Made by a program: the position numbers and the translations under genes. Of a DNA stretch of 64,000 bases, positions 29,828 through 39,589 are shown in pieces. The stretch is from Flagellimonas beolgyonensis (GTDB taxonomy: Bacteria > Bacteroidota > Bacteroidia > Flavobacteriales > Flavobacteriaceae): the NCBI RefSeq assembly GCF_003992615.1, contig NZ_RZMY01000018.1:62001-126000 (forward strand), read 5' to 3'. Under the pieces are notes generated by a model, which had not been told where the DNA came from, ran no database searches, and worked only from the letters and a program-made list of their open reading frames with translations. Numbering within the stretch: the first letter of the stretch is position 1; every line of letters starts with the position of its first letter.

Positions 29828-30337
29828 ATGAGACACGGTAAAAAAATCAATCACCTAGGTAGAAAGTCGGCCCACAGAAAAGCAATGTTGGCCAACATGG
29901 CTTGTTCGTTGATCGAGCACAAAAGAATCAATACCACAGTTGCCAAGGCCAAGGCCCTTAAGCAATTTGTGGAGCCTTTGATCACAAAGGCCAAAACCGA
30001 GAACAACCAAACTGCCGAGAAAGGCATGCACAACAGAAGGATTGTTTTCAGTAACCTGAGAAACAAACATGCCATTACCGAATTGTTCGGCACCGTAGCC
30101 GAAAAAGTAGGTGACAGACCAGGTGGATATACAAGAATCATCAAGTTGGGTTCCCGTTTGGGTGACAACGCTGATATGGCCATGATCGAATTGGTCGATT
30201 TCAACGAATTGTACAACGCAGGGGAACCTAAGAAAAAATCTACCAGAAGAAGTAGAAGAGGTGGTGGTAAAAAAGCTGAGGCCCCAGCTCCGGCGCCAGC
30301 AGCAGCTGAAACCCAAACCGACGATTCTGAAGAATAA
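29828..30337 (+). CDS. rplQ: 50S ribosomal protein L17 (bL17) with C-terminal extension
   Basis: L17 near the tunnel exit. Residues 1 to about 125 are the standard fold ([21 protein letters not shown]...). The remaining 40 or so residues are a low-complexity tail, first basic ([15 protein letters not shown]), then Ala/Pro-rich ([11 protein letters not shown]) and acidic at the end. Total 169 residues, against about 127 in E. coli. Tails of this kind are common in Bacteroidota L17. It closes the cluster and is followed by a strong terminator. Confidence 0.97.
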   Translation: MRHGKKINHLGRKSAHRKAMLANMACSLIEHKRINTTVAKAKALKQFVEPLITKAKTENNQTAEKGMHNRRIVFSNLRNKHAITELFGTVAEKVGDRPGGYTRIIKLGSRLGDNADMAMIELVDFNELYNAGEPKKKSTRRSRRGGGKKAEAPAPAPAAAETQTDDSEE

Positions 30338-30367
30338 GAACGATGTTATTAACTATTGTATTAGTGG

Positions 30368-30399
30368 AAAAAGGATAAGTGAAAACTTATCCTTTTTTT
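30368..30399 (+). terminator. Intrinsic terminator of the ribosomal protein cluster
   Basis: AAGGATAAGT-GAAA-ACTTATCCTT is a perfect 10-bp stem (extendable by flanking A/T pairs) with a GNRA-type GAAA tetraloop, followed by a run of T. It lies 30 nt after rplQ. Confidence 0.95.
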
Positions 30400-30435
30400 A
30401 TGTTTTTTTGTCATAACTGAAATCTAGAACACAAC

Positions 30436-31548
30436 ATGAAGTATCACACAAAGAAGAAAGCGTTGATTTTGTTGGCCGATGGGACCATTTTCTACGGTAA
30501 GGCCGTGGGGGGCAGGGAAGGTACCGCCGTTGGAGAGGTATGTTTCAATACCGGGATGACGGGCTACCAAGAAATTTTCACCGACCCTTCCTACTATGGA
30601 CAATTGATGGTGACCACCAATGCCCATATTGGCAATTACGGTACACACCAAGATGAAGTGGAATCCGACTCCGTAAAGATAGCCGGATTGATCTGCAAAA
30701 ATTTCAGTTACGAGTATTCCAGACCCAGCGCCGACCAAAGCTTATTGGATTTTCTGGACAAGAACAACCTATTGGCCATCTCCGATGTGGATACCCGAGC
30801 GTTGGTAAGCTATATTCGCGATAATGGAGCCATGAATGCCTTGATTTCGACCCGAGTGGATGAAATTGACGCCCTTAAGGAAGAATTGAAAAAAGTGCCC
30901 AGCATGGAAGGTTTGGAGCTTTCATCCAAAGTTTCCACCAAGGAGCCGTACTTCTATGGTGATGAAAATGCCGAATTCAAAATATCGGCCTTGGATATCG
31001 GGATCAAAAAGAACATTCTTCGAAACTTGGCTAAAAGAGGTGCCTTCATCAAGGTGTATCCCTACAACACTTCGTTTGATGAAATGAAGGCGTGGAACCC
31101 CGATGGTTACTTCGTTTCCAATGGTCCTGGCGATCCAGAACCGTTGACGGATGCCATTGCAGCCACCAAAGAGATGATTCAATCCAACAAACCGTTGTTC
31201 GGTATCTGTTTGGGGCACCAAGTATTGGCCTTGGCCAATGGGGTAAGCACCTACAAGATGCACAACGGACACAGGGGAATCAACCACCCGATTCTCAATT
31301 TGATGACCGGTAAGGGGGAAATTACCTCACAAAACCATGGTTTTGCCGTTAATAGGGAGGAAACAGAAGCACATCCGGAACTGGAAATCACACATACCCA
31401 CCTGAACGACCATACAGTGGCCGGTATCCGAATGAAAAACAAAGATGTGTTCTCGGTGCAGTACCACCCCGAGGCAAGTCCGGGACCACACGATGCCGAT
31501 TATCTTTTCGACCAATTTTTCGATGCGATAAGATCAGCGAAAAACTAA
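30436..31548 (+). CDS. carA: Carbamoyl-phosphate synthase small subunit (glutaminase)
   Basis: CarA releases ammonia from glutamine for carbamoyl phosphate, feeding pyrimidine and arginine synthesis. It has 370 residues. The N-terminal CPSase_sm domain contains the conserved CFNTGMTGYQEIFTDPSY. The class I amidotransferase domain has the nucleophile Cys in FGICLGHQ and the catalytic His-Glu in QYHPEASPGPHD. The large subunit carB is not next to it, so the two subunits are encoded at separate sites. Located after the L17 terminator; no perfect -7 box was found. Confidence 0.97.
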   Translation: MKYHTKKKALILLADGTIFYGKAVGGREGTAVGEVCFNTGMTGYQEIFTDPSYYGQLMVTTNAHIGNYGTHQDEVESDSVKIAGLICKNFSYEYSRPSADQSLLDFLDKNNLLAISDVDTRALVSYIRDNGAMNALISTRVDEIDALKEELKKVPSMEGLELSSKVSTKEPYFYGDENAEFKISALDIGIKKNILRNLAKRGAFIKVYPYNTSFDEMKAWNPDGYFVSNGPGDPEPLTDAIAATKEMIQSNKPLFGICLGHQVLALANGVSTYKMHNGHRGINHPILNLMTGKGEITSQNHGFAVNREETEAHPELEITHTHLNDHTVAGIRMKNKDVFSVQYHPEASPGPHDADYLFDQFFDAIRSAKN

Positions 31549-31660
31549 AACGTTATAGTTTAACTTTTAAGCATTTAAGTGTGTTTTATGGGCACTATCT
31601 TAGAGTAAAAAGGGACTCCTTTTGTATCTTAGCCTAATTAATCACAACTAAAAACATTGA

Positions 31661-32959
<1,299 letters not shown>

Positions 32960-32982
32960 TCATAAAGATTAGTTAGCATATC

Positions 32983-33016
32983 AAAAGCCTTTTTCGTTTG
33001 GAAAAGGCTTTTTTTT
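32983..33016 (+). terminator. Intrinsic terminator of eno
   Basis: AAAAGCCTTTT pairs with AAAAGGCTTTT around an 8-nt loop and is followed by a T run. It lies 23 nt after the eno stop. Confidence 0.92.
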
Positions 33017-33079
33017 GTTACAGTTCCAAACTTTGGTTAAATTGACGTTGAACTAAGCTAAAAAGGCAAAACTTCCCTT

Positions 33080-34618
33080 ATGAATAATTTTCTTTTTGTT
33101 TCCGCAGAAAATGATGCACTCGCCGCTTGCAAGGCTGGAGGTATGGGCGACGTGGTCCGTGATGTACCCCGACAGATATCTGAACGTGGCGATAAGGTAC
33201 ATGTAATCGTACCCGCCTATTCCAGATTGCATCATGGTGGACTGCCTAAGGCGACATTGAATTTTTCATTACGGGGAATGACCTATACTGCGGAGTTGTA
33301 TGAGGTAAAGCCCAAGAAAGAATTTCCGAACATTTTCCACTACGTCTTGCACCATCCGGAGATAGAGGCCGGCGATATTGCACATATTTACCATAATGAT
33401 CCGGAAGAGCCGTTTTATACCGATGCCATCAAATACTTCATTTTTTGTACAGGGGTGGCCGAGGCCGTTAAAAAAGGTGTTTTCGGTGATTTGGATGTGG
33501 TACACCTGCACGATTGGCATACCAGCCTTATGCTGTTCTTACGGGAATACCATGCCGATTATGGTAACTTGAAGGATATCCGCTTTGTTTACAGCATCCA
33601 CAACTTGGCCATTCAAGGTATACGACCGTTCACCGGAAATTATTCCTCCGTGAAGAACTGGTTCCCCAACGTTCCTTTGGATTACCAGCGGTTGATGGAC
33701 CCGAGATATCAGGATTGTATCAATTTGATGGCTGTGGGCATTCGTTTTGCCGATGCCGTGCACACCGTTTCCCCATCTTATAAGGAAGATGTGCTACTGC
33801 CCAGTTCGCCGCCCGAATTCATCGGCGGAGAAGGATTGGAAAAGGACTTACAGCAGGCCGATGAGGAAGGCCGCTTGTTCGGTATCCTCAATGGATGCAA
33901 CTATACCAACATCAATAAGGAGAAAAAGGGCAACATTTATAGAAATACCGTTAAGGCACTCTTCCAATGGTTGCAGGAGGAATCCAAAAAATACAAAGCC
34001 GACTTTTTGGCCCATACCGGGGAAAAGATCATGGAGTTTGTGGATGACAGGCCTAAATTCATCGCTTCCAGTGTCGCCCGATTGACCGAGCAGAAGTTCT
34101 ACTTTATCATGCGCTCACCGGAGGCATTTGTGGAAATATTGAAGAAATTGGAAAAAGTGGATGGCATCTTCATGTTGTTGGGCACCGGTGCCCCTGAGTA
34201 TGAGGAACTATTCCGGAAATTGAGTTACGAGCACAAGAACTTTATCTTCACCAACGGGCAGTCCGAAAAACTTATCGATTCGATGTACCTGGAATCCGAT
34301 CTTTATTTCATGCCCAGCCTTTTCGAACCCTGTGGCATTAGTCAAATGTTGGCCATGCGGAATGGAAACCCCTGTTTGGTGCACCACACTGGTGGTCTAA
34401 AGGATACGGTGGAACATATGCGTACCGGGTTCAGTTTTGATGGGGACAGCTACGATGAAAAAATCGAGAACATGTTGGCCGTTTTTGATGAAGCCTTGGA
34501 TGTGTTTGCCAACGACAAACCCACTTGGAAAAAGATTCAGGCTGCGGCCAAAAGAATGCGCTTTACCTGGAAGAAATCGGTAGACGAATATTACACGGTG
34601 CTCTATAGGTTGGATTAA
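33080..34618 (+). CDS. glgA: Glycogen/starch synthase, GT5 family
   Basis: A 512-residue retaining glucosyltransferase that extends alpha-1,4-glucan from ADP- or UDP-glucose. The N-terminal sugar-nucleotide loop reads KAGGMGDVV (family K-x-G-G). VHLHDWHTSLM and SIHNLAIQG are typical GT5 pieces, and the C-terminal active-site segment is SLFEPCGISQM (family E-P-C-G-L-x-Q). It looks complete. No branching enzyme, pyrophosphorylase or phosphorylase lies nearby, so this synthase is separate from any glycogen operon in the window. It lies between eno and gltA on the same strand. Confidence 0.88.
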   Translation: MNNFLFVSAENDALAACKAGGMGDVVRDVPRQISERGDKVHVIVPAYSRLHHGGLPKATLNFSLRGMTYTAELYEVKPKKEFPNIFHYVLHHPEIEAGDIAHIYHNDPEEPFYTDAIKYFIFCTGVAEAVKKGVFGDLDVVHLHDWHTSLMLFLREYHADYGNLKDIRFVYSIHNLAIQGIRPFTGNYSSVKNWFPNVPLDYQRLMDPRYQDCINLMAVGIRFADAVHTVSPSYKEDVLLPSSPPEFIGGEGLEKDLQQADEEGRLFGILNGCNYTNINKEKKGNIYRNTVKALFQWLQEESKKYKADFLAHTGEKIMEFVDDRPKFIASSVARLTEQKFYFIMRSPEAFVEILKKLEKVDGIFMLLGTGAPEYEELFRKLSYEHKNFIFTNGQSEKLIDSMYLESDLYFMPSLFEPCGISQMLAMRNGNPCLVHHTGGLKDTVEHMRTGFSFDGDSYDEKIENMLAVFDEALDVFANDKPTWKKIQAAAKRMRFTWKKSVDEYYTVLYRLD

Positions 34619-34672
34619 CCCGATTTTCTATACCAAATTAGCGTTAAGTTCTACACAAATAGTTGCTGGAAA

Positions 34673-34703
34673 TTGTTAATGGTTGCGGTTTTTCGTAATT
34701 TTC
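34673..34703 (+). promoter_or_regulatory. Probable promoter of citrate synthase
   Basis: TTG at 34673-34675, a 20-nt spacer and TAATTTTC at 34696-34703 (7/8 to TAnnTTTG). The expected leader is about 28 nt. Confidence 0.5.
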
Positions 34704-34737
34704 CAGTTCTTATTTTACTAATCTTTTAAAATATAAA

Positions 34738-36021
34738 ATGTCGGATAAAGCTATACTCGAATATGGGGAAAATCGGTATGAATTCCCTGTGATCAAAGGT
34801 ACGGAAGATGAATTGGCCATAGATATCAAAACATTGAGGGCCACTACAGGAATGGTAACGATCGATCCCGGATATAAGAACACCGGATCTTGCGAAAGTG
34901 CCATAACCTTCCTCGATGGTGAAAAGGGAATTCTGAGGTATCGTGGTTACGCCATTGAAGAGCTAGCGGAAAAGGCCGATTTTTTGGAGGTGGCCTACCT
35001 TTTGATTTTTGGAGAGTTGCCCAATAAGGAACAGCTGGCCAAATTCCACCACGATATTAAGGAAGAGTCCCATGTGGATGAGGAAATGAAAAAGATTTTG
35101 GATGCTTTTCCAAAAGCAGCGCACCCAATGGGTGTTCTATCCTCGTTGACAAGTGCTCTGATCGCCTTTAATCCGAGTTCTGTGGATGTGTCCTCAGAAA
35201 AAGATATGTACAATTCCATAGTACGTATTTTGGCTAAATTTCCTGTGTTGGTCGCTTGGACCATGCGCAAAAAGAAGGGATTGCCGTTGGATTATGGCGA
35301 TGATTCACTCGGATATGTGGAGAACATCCACAAAATGATGTTCAAAAGACCCAATCAAGAATACAAGAAGGATCCAATCGCCATCGACGCGCTGGATAAA
35401 CTCTTGATCTTGCATGCCGATCACGAACAAAACTGTTCCACATCCACGGTACGGATCGTAGGATCGTCACATGCCGGGTTGTTTGCTTCCCTTTCTGCAG
35501 GTATCTCCGCATTGTGGGGACCATTGCATGGCGGTGCCAACCAAGCCGTATTGGAAATGTTGCAGGCCATTGAGGCAGATGGAGGCGATACCAAAAAATA
35601 CATGGGCAAGGCAAAGGACAAAGACGATCCTTTCCGATTGATGGGCTTTGGCCACCGAGTGTACAAAAACTTTGACCCTCGGGCCAAAATCATTAAAAAG
35701 TCCGCTGATGATGTTCTGGGTAATTTGGGTATCGAAGACCCTATTTTGGATATTGCCAAGGGCTTGGAGCGCGAAGCATTGGAGGATACCTATTTCGTGG
35801 ATCGAAAATTGTATCCGAACGTGGATTTCTATTCAGGAATTATTTACCGTGCGTTGGGCATACCAACTGAAATGTTCACAGTAATGTTTGCTTTGGGCCG
35901 TTTGCCCGGATGGATAGCCCAGTGGAGGGAAATGCGTTTGCGCAAGGAACCGATTGGAAGACCACGTCAGGTGTACATAGGAGAAAATCTCAGGACGTTT
36001 GTTCCATTGGAGAAAAGATAA
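34738..36021 (+). CDS. gltA: Citrate synthase
   Basis: A 427-residue TCA-cycle enzyme condensing oxaloacetate and acetyl-CoA, of the long hexameric bacterial type. Catalytic residues are visible in HADHEQNCSTSTVR, GPLHGGANQAVLEML and MGFGHRVYKNFDPRA. The N-terminal part IDIKTLRATTGMVTIDPGYKNTGS matches the type I class. It is preceded by a plausible promoter and followed by a strong hairpin. Confidence 0.97.
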   Translation: MSDKAILEYGENRYEFPVIKGTEDELAIDIKTLRATTGMVTIDPGYKNTGSCESAITFLDGEKGILRYRGYAIEELAEKADFLEVAYLLIFGELPNKEQLAKFHHDIKEESHVDEEMKKILDAFPKAAHPMGVLSSLTSALIAFNPSSVDVSSEKDMYNSIVRILAKFPVLVAWTMRKKKGLPLDYGDDSLGYVENIHKMMFKRPNQEYKKDPIAIDALDKLLILHADHEQNCSTSTVRIVGSSHAGLFASLSAGISALWGPLHGGANQAVLEMLQAIEADGGDTKKYMGKAKDKDDPFRLMGFGHRVYKNFDPRAKIIKKSADDVLGNLGIEDPILDIAKGLEREALEDTYFVDRKLYPNVDFYSGIIYRALGIPTEMFTVMFALGRLPGWIAQWREMRLRKEPIGRPRQVYIGENLRTFVPLEKR

Positions 36022-36040
36022 TAAGGAAACATAAGAATAT

Positions 36041-36068
36041 AAAAAAAGGGCGGTTACCGCCCTTTTTT
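36041..36068. terminator. Bidirectional terminator between gltA and the convergent small gene
   Basis: AAAAAGGGCGG-TTA-CCGCCCTTTTT is a perfect stem with a 3-nt loop, with A and T runs on the two sides. It lies 19 nt after gltA and 4 nt after the convergent gene on the minus strand, and so can serve both. Confidence 0.93.
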
Positions 36069-36072
36069 GGTT

Positions 36073-36531
36073 TTATAGCTGACCGATGGAACCGATGTTC
36101 AACTGTCGATCGCTATCAAAGCAAATTCGCATAATCTCGCAATGGTAATACCTGCGTATTTCGGTTAAGTTTTCTTCCTGTAAAAGGGTTTTACTGCGTT
36201 CAAATTCTTTATGGATAAAGTTATGGGCATCAATGGAGCTCAAGTTTTTCAAAGTGGAATCCATCGAATGTCGAAAGCGTTGAATTGAAGAATTCACCTT
36301 CAACAAATCCCAATCATGCCCAAGTTCAATCTGATTTTTGGAATCATCCAGGTCAAAAGGAAAATCCTCCTGTGTAATGCAATCATTATATTTAATCACA
36401 TAATTGGTGGTCACCTTTTCATTCTGATGGGTACCAGTGGGGGTATGGTAAAAATGATTGTACAAATTGACACCGGCCAAGATGACAAAGGTACCCCCCG
36501 TTAAGATGCCTAAGCATAAAAATTTTTTCAT
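36073..36531 (-). CDS. Small membrane-anchored or exported protein of unknown function
   Basis: A 152-residue protein starting MKKFLCLGILTGGTFVILAGVNL, with a single N-terminal hydrophobic helix and then a soluble, charged body with three cysteines (NDCITQED, YHCEIMRICFD). I do not recognise the family. I prefer the ATG at 36531 to one at 36564, because a perfect -7 box lies between them. It converges on gltA and shares its terminator. Confidence 0.65.
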   Translation of the reverse strand: MKKFLCLGILTGGTFVILAGVNLYNHFYHTPTGTHQNEKVTTNYVIKYNDCITQEDFPFDLDDSKNQIELGHDWDLLKVNSSIQRFRHSMDSTLKNLSSIDAHNFIHKEFERSKTLLQEENLTEIRRYYHCEIMRICFDSDRQLNIGSIGQL

Positions 36532-36551
36532 AAGTAGGAAAAATCTTATTG

Positions 36552-36559
36552 CAAATGTA
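36552..36559 (-). promoter_or_regulatory. -7 box (TACATTTG) that fixes the start of the small exported protein
   Basis: On the minus strand TACATTTG followed by 20 nt to ATG 36531 gives a leader of about 13 nt. The alternative upstream ATG at 36564 lies before this box. No TTG was found at -33. Confidence 0.5.
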
Positions 36560-36738
36560 ATCATAAATTTGTTTGGTTGCCTCTTGGTATTTAAAAATGT
36601 CGATATAATACCTGAATTTTAAGCATTTGATAAACAAAAGGTTATTGAATTTTATAAAATCATATTTTGGCTGATAGTTTCCCTAATTTCATTGCATTTT
36701 TTCCATTTTTTAAGTGTGTGAAATTTGCGGCAAAACAC

Positions 36739-36746
36739 TAGATTTG
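36739..36746 (+). promoter_or_regulatory. -7 box (TAGATTTG) upstream of the DDAH-like gene
   Basis: TAGATTTG matches TAnnTTTG; at the -33 distance (N19) there is GTG instead of TTG. Transcription would start near 36753, about 59 nt before the gene. The region 36565-36738 is AT-rich and otherwise featureless. Confidence 0.55.
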
Positions 36747-36758
36747 CCCCATCAAGAC

Positions 36759-36787
36759 CATGGTTTTTGTAAGTAAGGTGAACCATG
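36759..36787 (+). promoter_or_regulatory. Leader hairpin and small upstream open frame before the DDAH-like gene
   Basis: CATGGTT (36759-36765) pairs with AACCATG (36781-36787) around 15 nt. The ATG in the left arm (36760) opens a 24-codon frame that ends at TGA 36832-36834, overlapping the start of the 36812 gene by 23 nt in another frame. The peptide would begin MVFVSKVNHVIHDQLNSYDA. Regulatory use is not shown. Confidence 0.35.
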
Positions 36788-36811
36788 TGATCCACGACCA
36801 ATTGAATTCCT

Positions 36812-37726
36812 ATGATGCAGTTGCATATTGTTGACGAAACCAGTCCTTTAAAGGAAGTTATTTTGGGCACGGCCAAAAGCTGTGGACCTGTTCCTACCTT
36901 GGAACAGGCCTATGATCCCAAGTCCATGGAGCACATAAAGGCCGGAACCTATCCGAAGGAAGCCGATATGGTAAAGGAAATGGATGCCTTTGTTGAAGTT
37001 TTCAATAAGTATGGTGTTAAGGTCTATCGGCCTGAAGTATTGGAAAATTGCAACCAGATTTTTGCTCGTGACATTGCCTTTGTCATTGAGGACAAACTGT
37101 TTCACTCCAATATTTTACCAGATCGTGAACGGGAATTCGTGGCCATCCATGAAGTGCTGGACCTTATCGATCCCAATAAGATTATGCGTCCACCAGAAGA
37201 GGTGCATATTGAAGGGGGAGATGTGATGCCCTGGAACGATCATATATTTATCGGAACCTATACCGCTCCCGATTACGCCAGCTATATCACCGCTCGTACC
37301 AACAGAGAGGCCGTGGAATATATCCGGGACATGTTTCCCCACAAAACCGTAAAATCCTTCGAACTGCGAAAGTCCAATACCGACCCAAGGGAAAACGCCC
37401 TGCATTTGGATTGCTGTTTTCAACCCGTGGGCAAGGACAAGGCCATTTTACACAAGAATGGGTTTTTGGTGGAAGAAGAATACCAGTATTTGGTGGATTA
37501 TTTTGGTCCGGAAAACATTTTTGAAATCGATAAGGAGGAAATGTACCAAATGTTCAGCAATGTATTTTCCATATCACCCGAAGTGGTGGTATCCGAAAAG
37601 CACTTTACCCGTTTGAACAATTGGCTACGCGACCACGGATTTACCGTGGAGGAGATTCCCTATGCAGAAATTGCCAAACAGGAAGGACTGCTCCGATGCA
37701 GTACCATGCCTTTAATCAGAGAATAA
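36812..37726 (+). CDS. Dimethylarginine dimethylaminohydrolase-like / amidinotransferase-family hydrolase
   Basis: A 304-residue member of the guanidino-modifying superfamily (DDAH, arginine deiminase, amidinotransferase). Substrate and catalytic elements are visible: ARDIAFVI, HIEGGDVMPWNDHIFIG, ALHLDCCFQPV, and the nucleophile Cys296 in LLRCSTMPL close to the C-terminus. Such enzymes cut a C-N bond in arginine-like guanidino or ureido groups through a Cys-linked intermediate. The exact substrate cannot be read from sequence. The next gene, 52 nt on, is a CtlX-type citrulline hydrolase of the same superfamily, which suggests linked arginine/citrulline breakdown. Confidence 0.85.
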   Translation: MMQLHIVDETSPLKEVILGTAKSCGPVPTLEQAYDPKSMEHIKAGTYPKEADMVKEMDAFVEVFNKYGVKVYRPEVLENCNQIFARDIAFVIEDKLFHSNILPDREREFVAIHEVLDLIDPNKIMRPPEEVHIEGGDVMPWNDHIFIGTYTAPDYASYITARTNREAVEYIRDMFPHKTVKSFELRKSNTDPRENALHLDCCFQPVGKDKAILHKNGFLVEEEYQYLVDYFGPENIFEIDKEEMYQMFSNVFSISPEVVVSEKHFTRLNNWLRDHGFTVEEIPYAEIAKQEGLLRCSTMPLIRE

Positions 37727-37778
37727 ATTAGTATATCACAGCCTGCTGCCACAGGGTAAAGCAAATCGAAACCAAGTA

Positions 37779-38717
37779 GTGAGAGCGCAAGTTACCAACA
37801 CCATTTTAATGGTTCGTCCGGTAAGTTTCCGGATGAACGAACAGACCGCGGTCAACAATTACTTTCAGGAAGACCCGCATTTAAAGAACACGGAGATCAA
37901 CCGAAAGGCACAGGAAGAATTTGACCAATTTGTAAATGTGCTTCGGGAATATGGTGTAAACGTCATCACCGTGGACGATACGTTGGAACGCGACACGCCC
38001 GATTCCATTTTCCCGAACAACTGGGTCTCGTTTCATGAAAGCGGTACGGTATGTTTGTACCCCATGTTTGCCGAAAACCGAAGAAAGGAACGCCGGGAGG
38101 ATATCTTGGATCTATTGGAGGAGAAAGGCTATGTGATCAACGATGTGATGGATTACACCGCTGCCGAGAACGAAGGCGTGTACTTGGAGGGTACGGGCAG
38201 TATTTTAAAGGATCGAACCAACCAAAAGGCCTATTGTGCCTTATCGGAACGGGCCCACGAGGAACTCTTTATTGAATTCTGTGAGGATTTTGATTGCTTT
38301 CCGGTCATTTTTCATGCCAACCAAACCGTGGATGGTCAGCGTTTGCCCATTTACCACACCAATGTGATGATGGCCATGGCCGAGACCTTTGTGGTGATCT
38401 GCTTGGATACTATCGACGATAAAAAAGAGCGGAAGAACGTGGTGGACCACATCAAAATGGATGGTAGGGAAATCATCGAGATCAGCGAAAAGCAGATGTA
38501 TCACTTTGCTGGCAACATGCTCCAGGTTATCGGGGCCAATCAGCAACGCTACATGGTCATGAGCACTCAGGCCTATAACAGCCTTACCGATGCACAGATA
38601 AAAGCCATTGAAAAACATTGCCCCATCATCCACAGCCCTTTGGATACCATAGAGACTTGTGGTGGCGGTAGTGCCCGTTGCATGATGGCCGAAGTGTTTT
38701 TGCCCAAAACCAATTAA
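37779..38717 (+). CDS. ctlX: CtlX-type citrulline hydrolase (amidinotransferase superfamily)
   Basis: A 312-residue enzyme of the same fold as its upstream neighbour. Typical CtlX phrases: ILMVRPVSFRMNEQTAVNNYFQ, DSIFPNNWVSFH, LEGTGSILKDR, YHTNVMMAMAET, and the nucleophile Cys in ETCGGGSARCMMAE. CtlX hydrolyses L-citrulline to ornithine, ammonia and CO2 in other Bacteroidota; the role here is by family. The start is a GTG at 37779; the next ATG would remove conserved residues. No transporter is beside the pair. Confidence 0.88.
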   Translation: MRAQVTNTILMVRPVSFRMNEQTAVNNYFQEDPHLKNTEINRKAQEEFDQFVNVLREYGVNVITVDDTLERDTPDSIFPNNWVSFHESGTVCLYPMFAENRRKERREDILDLLEEKGYVINDVMDYTAAENEGVYLEGTGSILKDRTNQKAYCALSERAHEELFIEFCEDFDCFPVIFHANQTVDGQRLPIYHTNVMMAMAETFVVICLDTIDDKKERKNVVDHIKMDGREIIEISEKQMYHFAGNMLQVIGANQQRYMVMSTQAYNSLTDAQIKAIEKHCPIIHSPLDTIETCGGGSARCMMAEVFLPKTN

Positions 38718-38721
38718 CAAT

Positions 38722-38840
38722 AATCAATTATCAGTGTTCAATGGAGTGGATTCCTATGATCAGTCATGTGGATCAACTTCATTACTAATGAATATTGTTT
38801 ATTGTAAACTGATCATTGATAATTGAACATTGAATTGATT
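38722..38840. repeat. Imperfect inverted repeat between ctlX and the Pr6Pr-type gene
   Basis: The left arm at 38722-38742 (AATCAATTATCAG then TGTTCAAT) is the inverse of part of 38811-38840 (ATTGAACATTGAATTGATT and neighbours), with a few unmatched bases. The AT-rich ATCAATT/ATTGAT units look like a dispersed flavobacterial intergenic repeat. The end of the right arm holds TATCTTCG, a 7/8 -7 box just 3 nt before the next ATG. Confidence 0.6.
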
Positions 38841-38850
38841 ATCTTCGACC

Positions 38851-39468
38851 ATGCGCAGAAATTTTGAAATCCTGGGTTTTTCCATGGGCTGGTTTGCGGT
38901 GATTGCCCAGCTCATCTTGGCACTCCATAACCGACAGACCGAGGTGGGTGAGGCCCTGCTGCGCTTTTTCAGTTATTTTACCATTTTAACGAACACTTTG
39001 GTTGCTCTCTACTTTACGGTTCGGGTGTTCGGACTCAAACGCCGGGCGTGGATTTTGTTCCACCGTCGGCCCACACCCATGGCACTTACCGCTTTTATTT
39101 TGGTAGTGGGGCTGGTGTACCAAGTGGTGCTCCGCCAAATATGGAACCCCACGGGACTCCAACAAGTAGTGGATGAACTCCTGCACACCGTTATCCCCAT
39201 TTTTATGTATGTGTACTGGTTGTTGTTCACCTCCAAAAACTTGGTGGGCTGGAAAGAACTGCAAGGCTGGTTGCTGTATCCATTGCTCTATCTGGTCTGG
39301 GTACTGGTGCGCGGCCGGTATTCCGGGTTTTACCCCTATCCGTTCCTCGATTTGGATACTTTGGGCAGTATGCAGACCCTGCTAAACAGTGCCTTGGTTT
39401 TGGTGGTGATCATATTGGTTATGGCGGCCCTGTATTTTTTGGGTAGACTGCTGAGGCCCAAACAATGA
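38851..39468 (+). CDS. Pr6Pr-family integral membrane protein
   Basis: A 205-residue protein with about six transmembrane segments. Phrases such as FFSYFTILTNTLVALYF, the loop with DELLHTVIPIFMYVYWLLF, and PLLYLVWVLVRGRYSGFYPYPFLD match the Pr6Pr family (related to the FAR-17a/AIG1 hydrolases of eukaryotes). The Thr in FTILTN and the His in LLHTVIP are the positions where the eukaryotic relatives carry catalytic residues; activity here is an inference. It lies between an AT-rich repeat and a REP-rich region. Confidence 0.85.
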   Translation: MRRNFEILGFSMGWFAVIAQLILALHNRQTEVGEALLRFFSYFTILTNTLVALYFTVRVFGLKRRAWILFHRRPTPMALTAFILVVGLVYQVVLRQIWNPTGLQQVVDELLHTVIPIFMYVYWLLFTSKNLVGWKELQGWLLYPLLYLVWVLVRGRYSGFYPYPFLDLDTLGSMQTLLNSALVLVVIILVMAALYFLGRLLRPKQ

Positions 39469-39473
39469 TGACT

Positions 39474-39496
39474 GGGTAAAAGGAAAAGGGTAAAGG
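39474..39496 (+). repeat. 23-bp direct repeat, left copy (GGGTAAAAGG...)
   Basis: This purine-rich 23-mer recurs exactly at 41531-41553 in the same orientation. A related, degenerate copy in reverse orientation lies at 43340-43374. The exact pair brackets the REP cluster and the two hypothetical genes at 40220-41443. Confidence 0.85.
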
Positions 39497-39514
39497 GTTA
39501 AAGGTAGGTGCGTC

Positions 39515-39535
39515 ATGCTGAACTGGTTTCAGCAT
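39515..39535. repeat. REP-like palindrome ATGCTGAA-N5-TTCAGCAT
   Basis: A perfect 8-bp stem with a 5-nt loop, preceded by CGTC. It has the shape of the GTCATGCTGAA...TTCAGCAT palindromes dispersed in many flavobacterial genomes (from memory). Confidence 0.7.
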
Positions 39536-39589
39536 CCCATTATTTCGGATTGGATTTTATGTATGGCACATAATGGCCATTGAGTAGTC

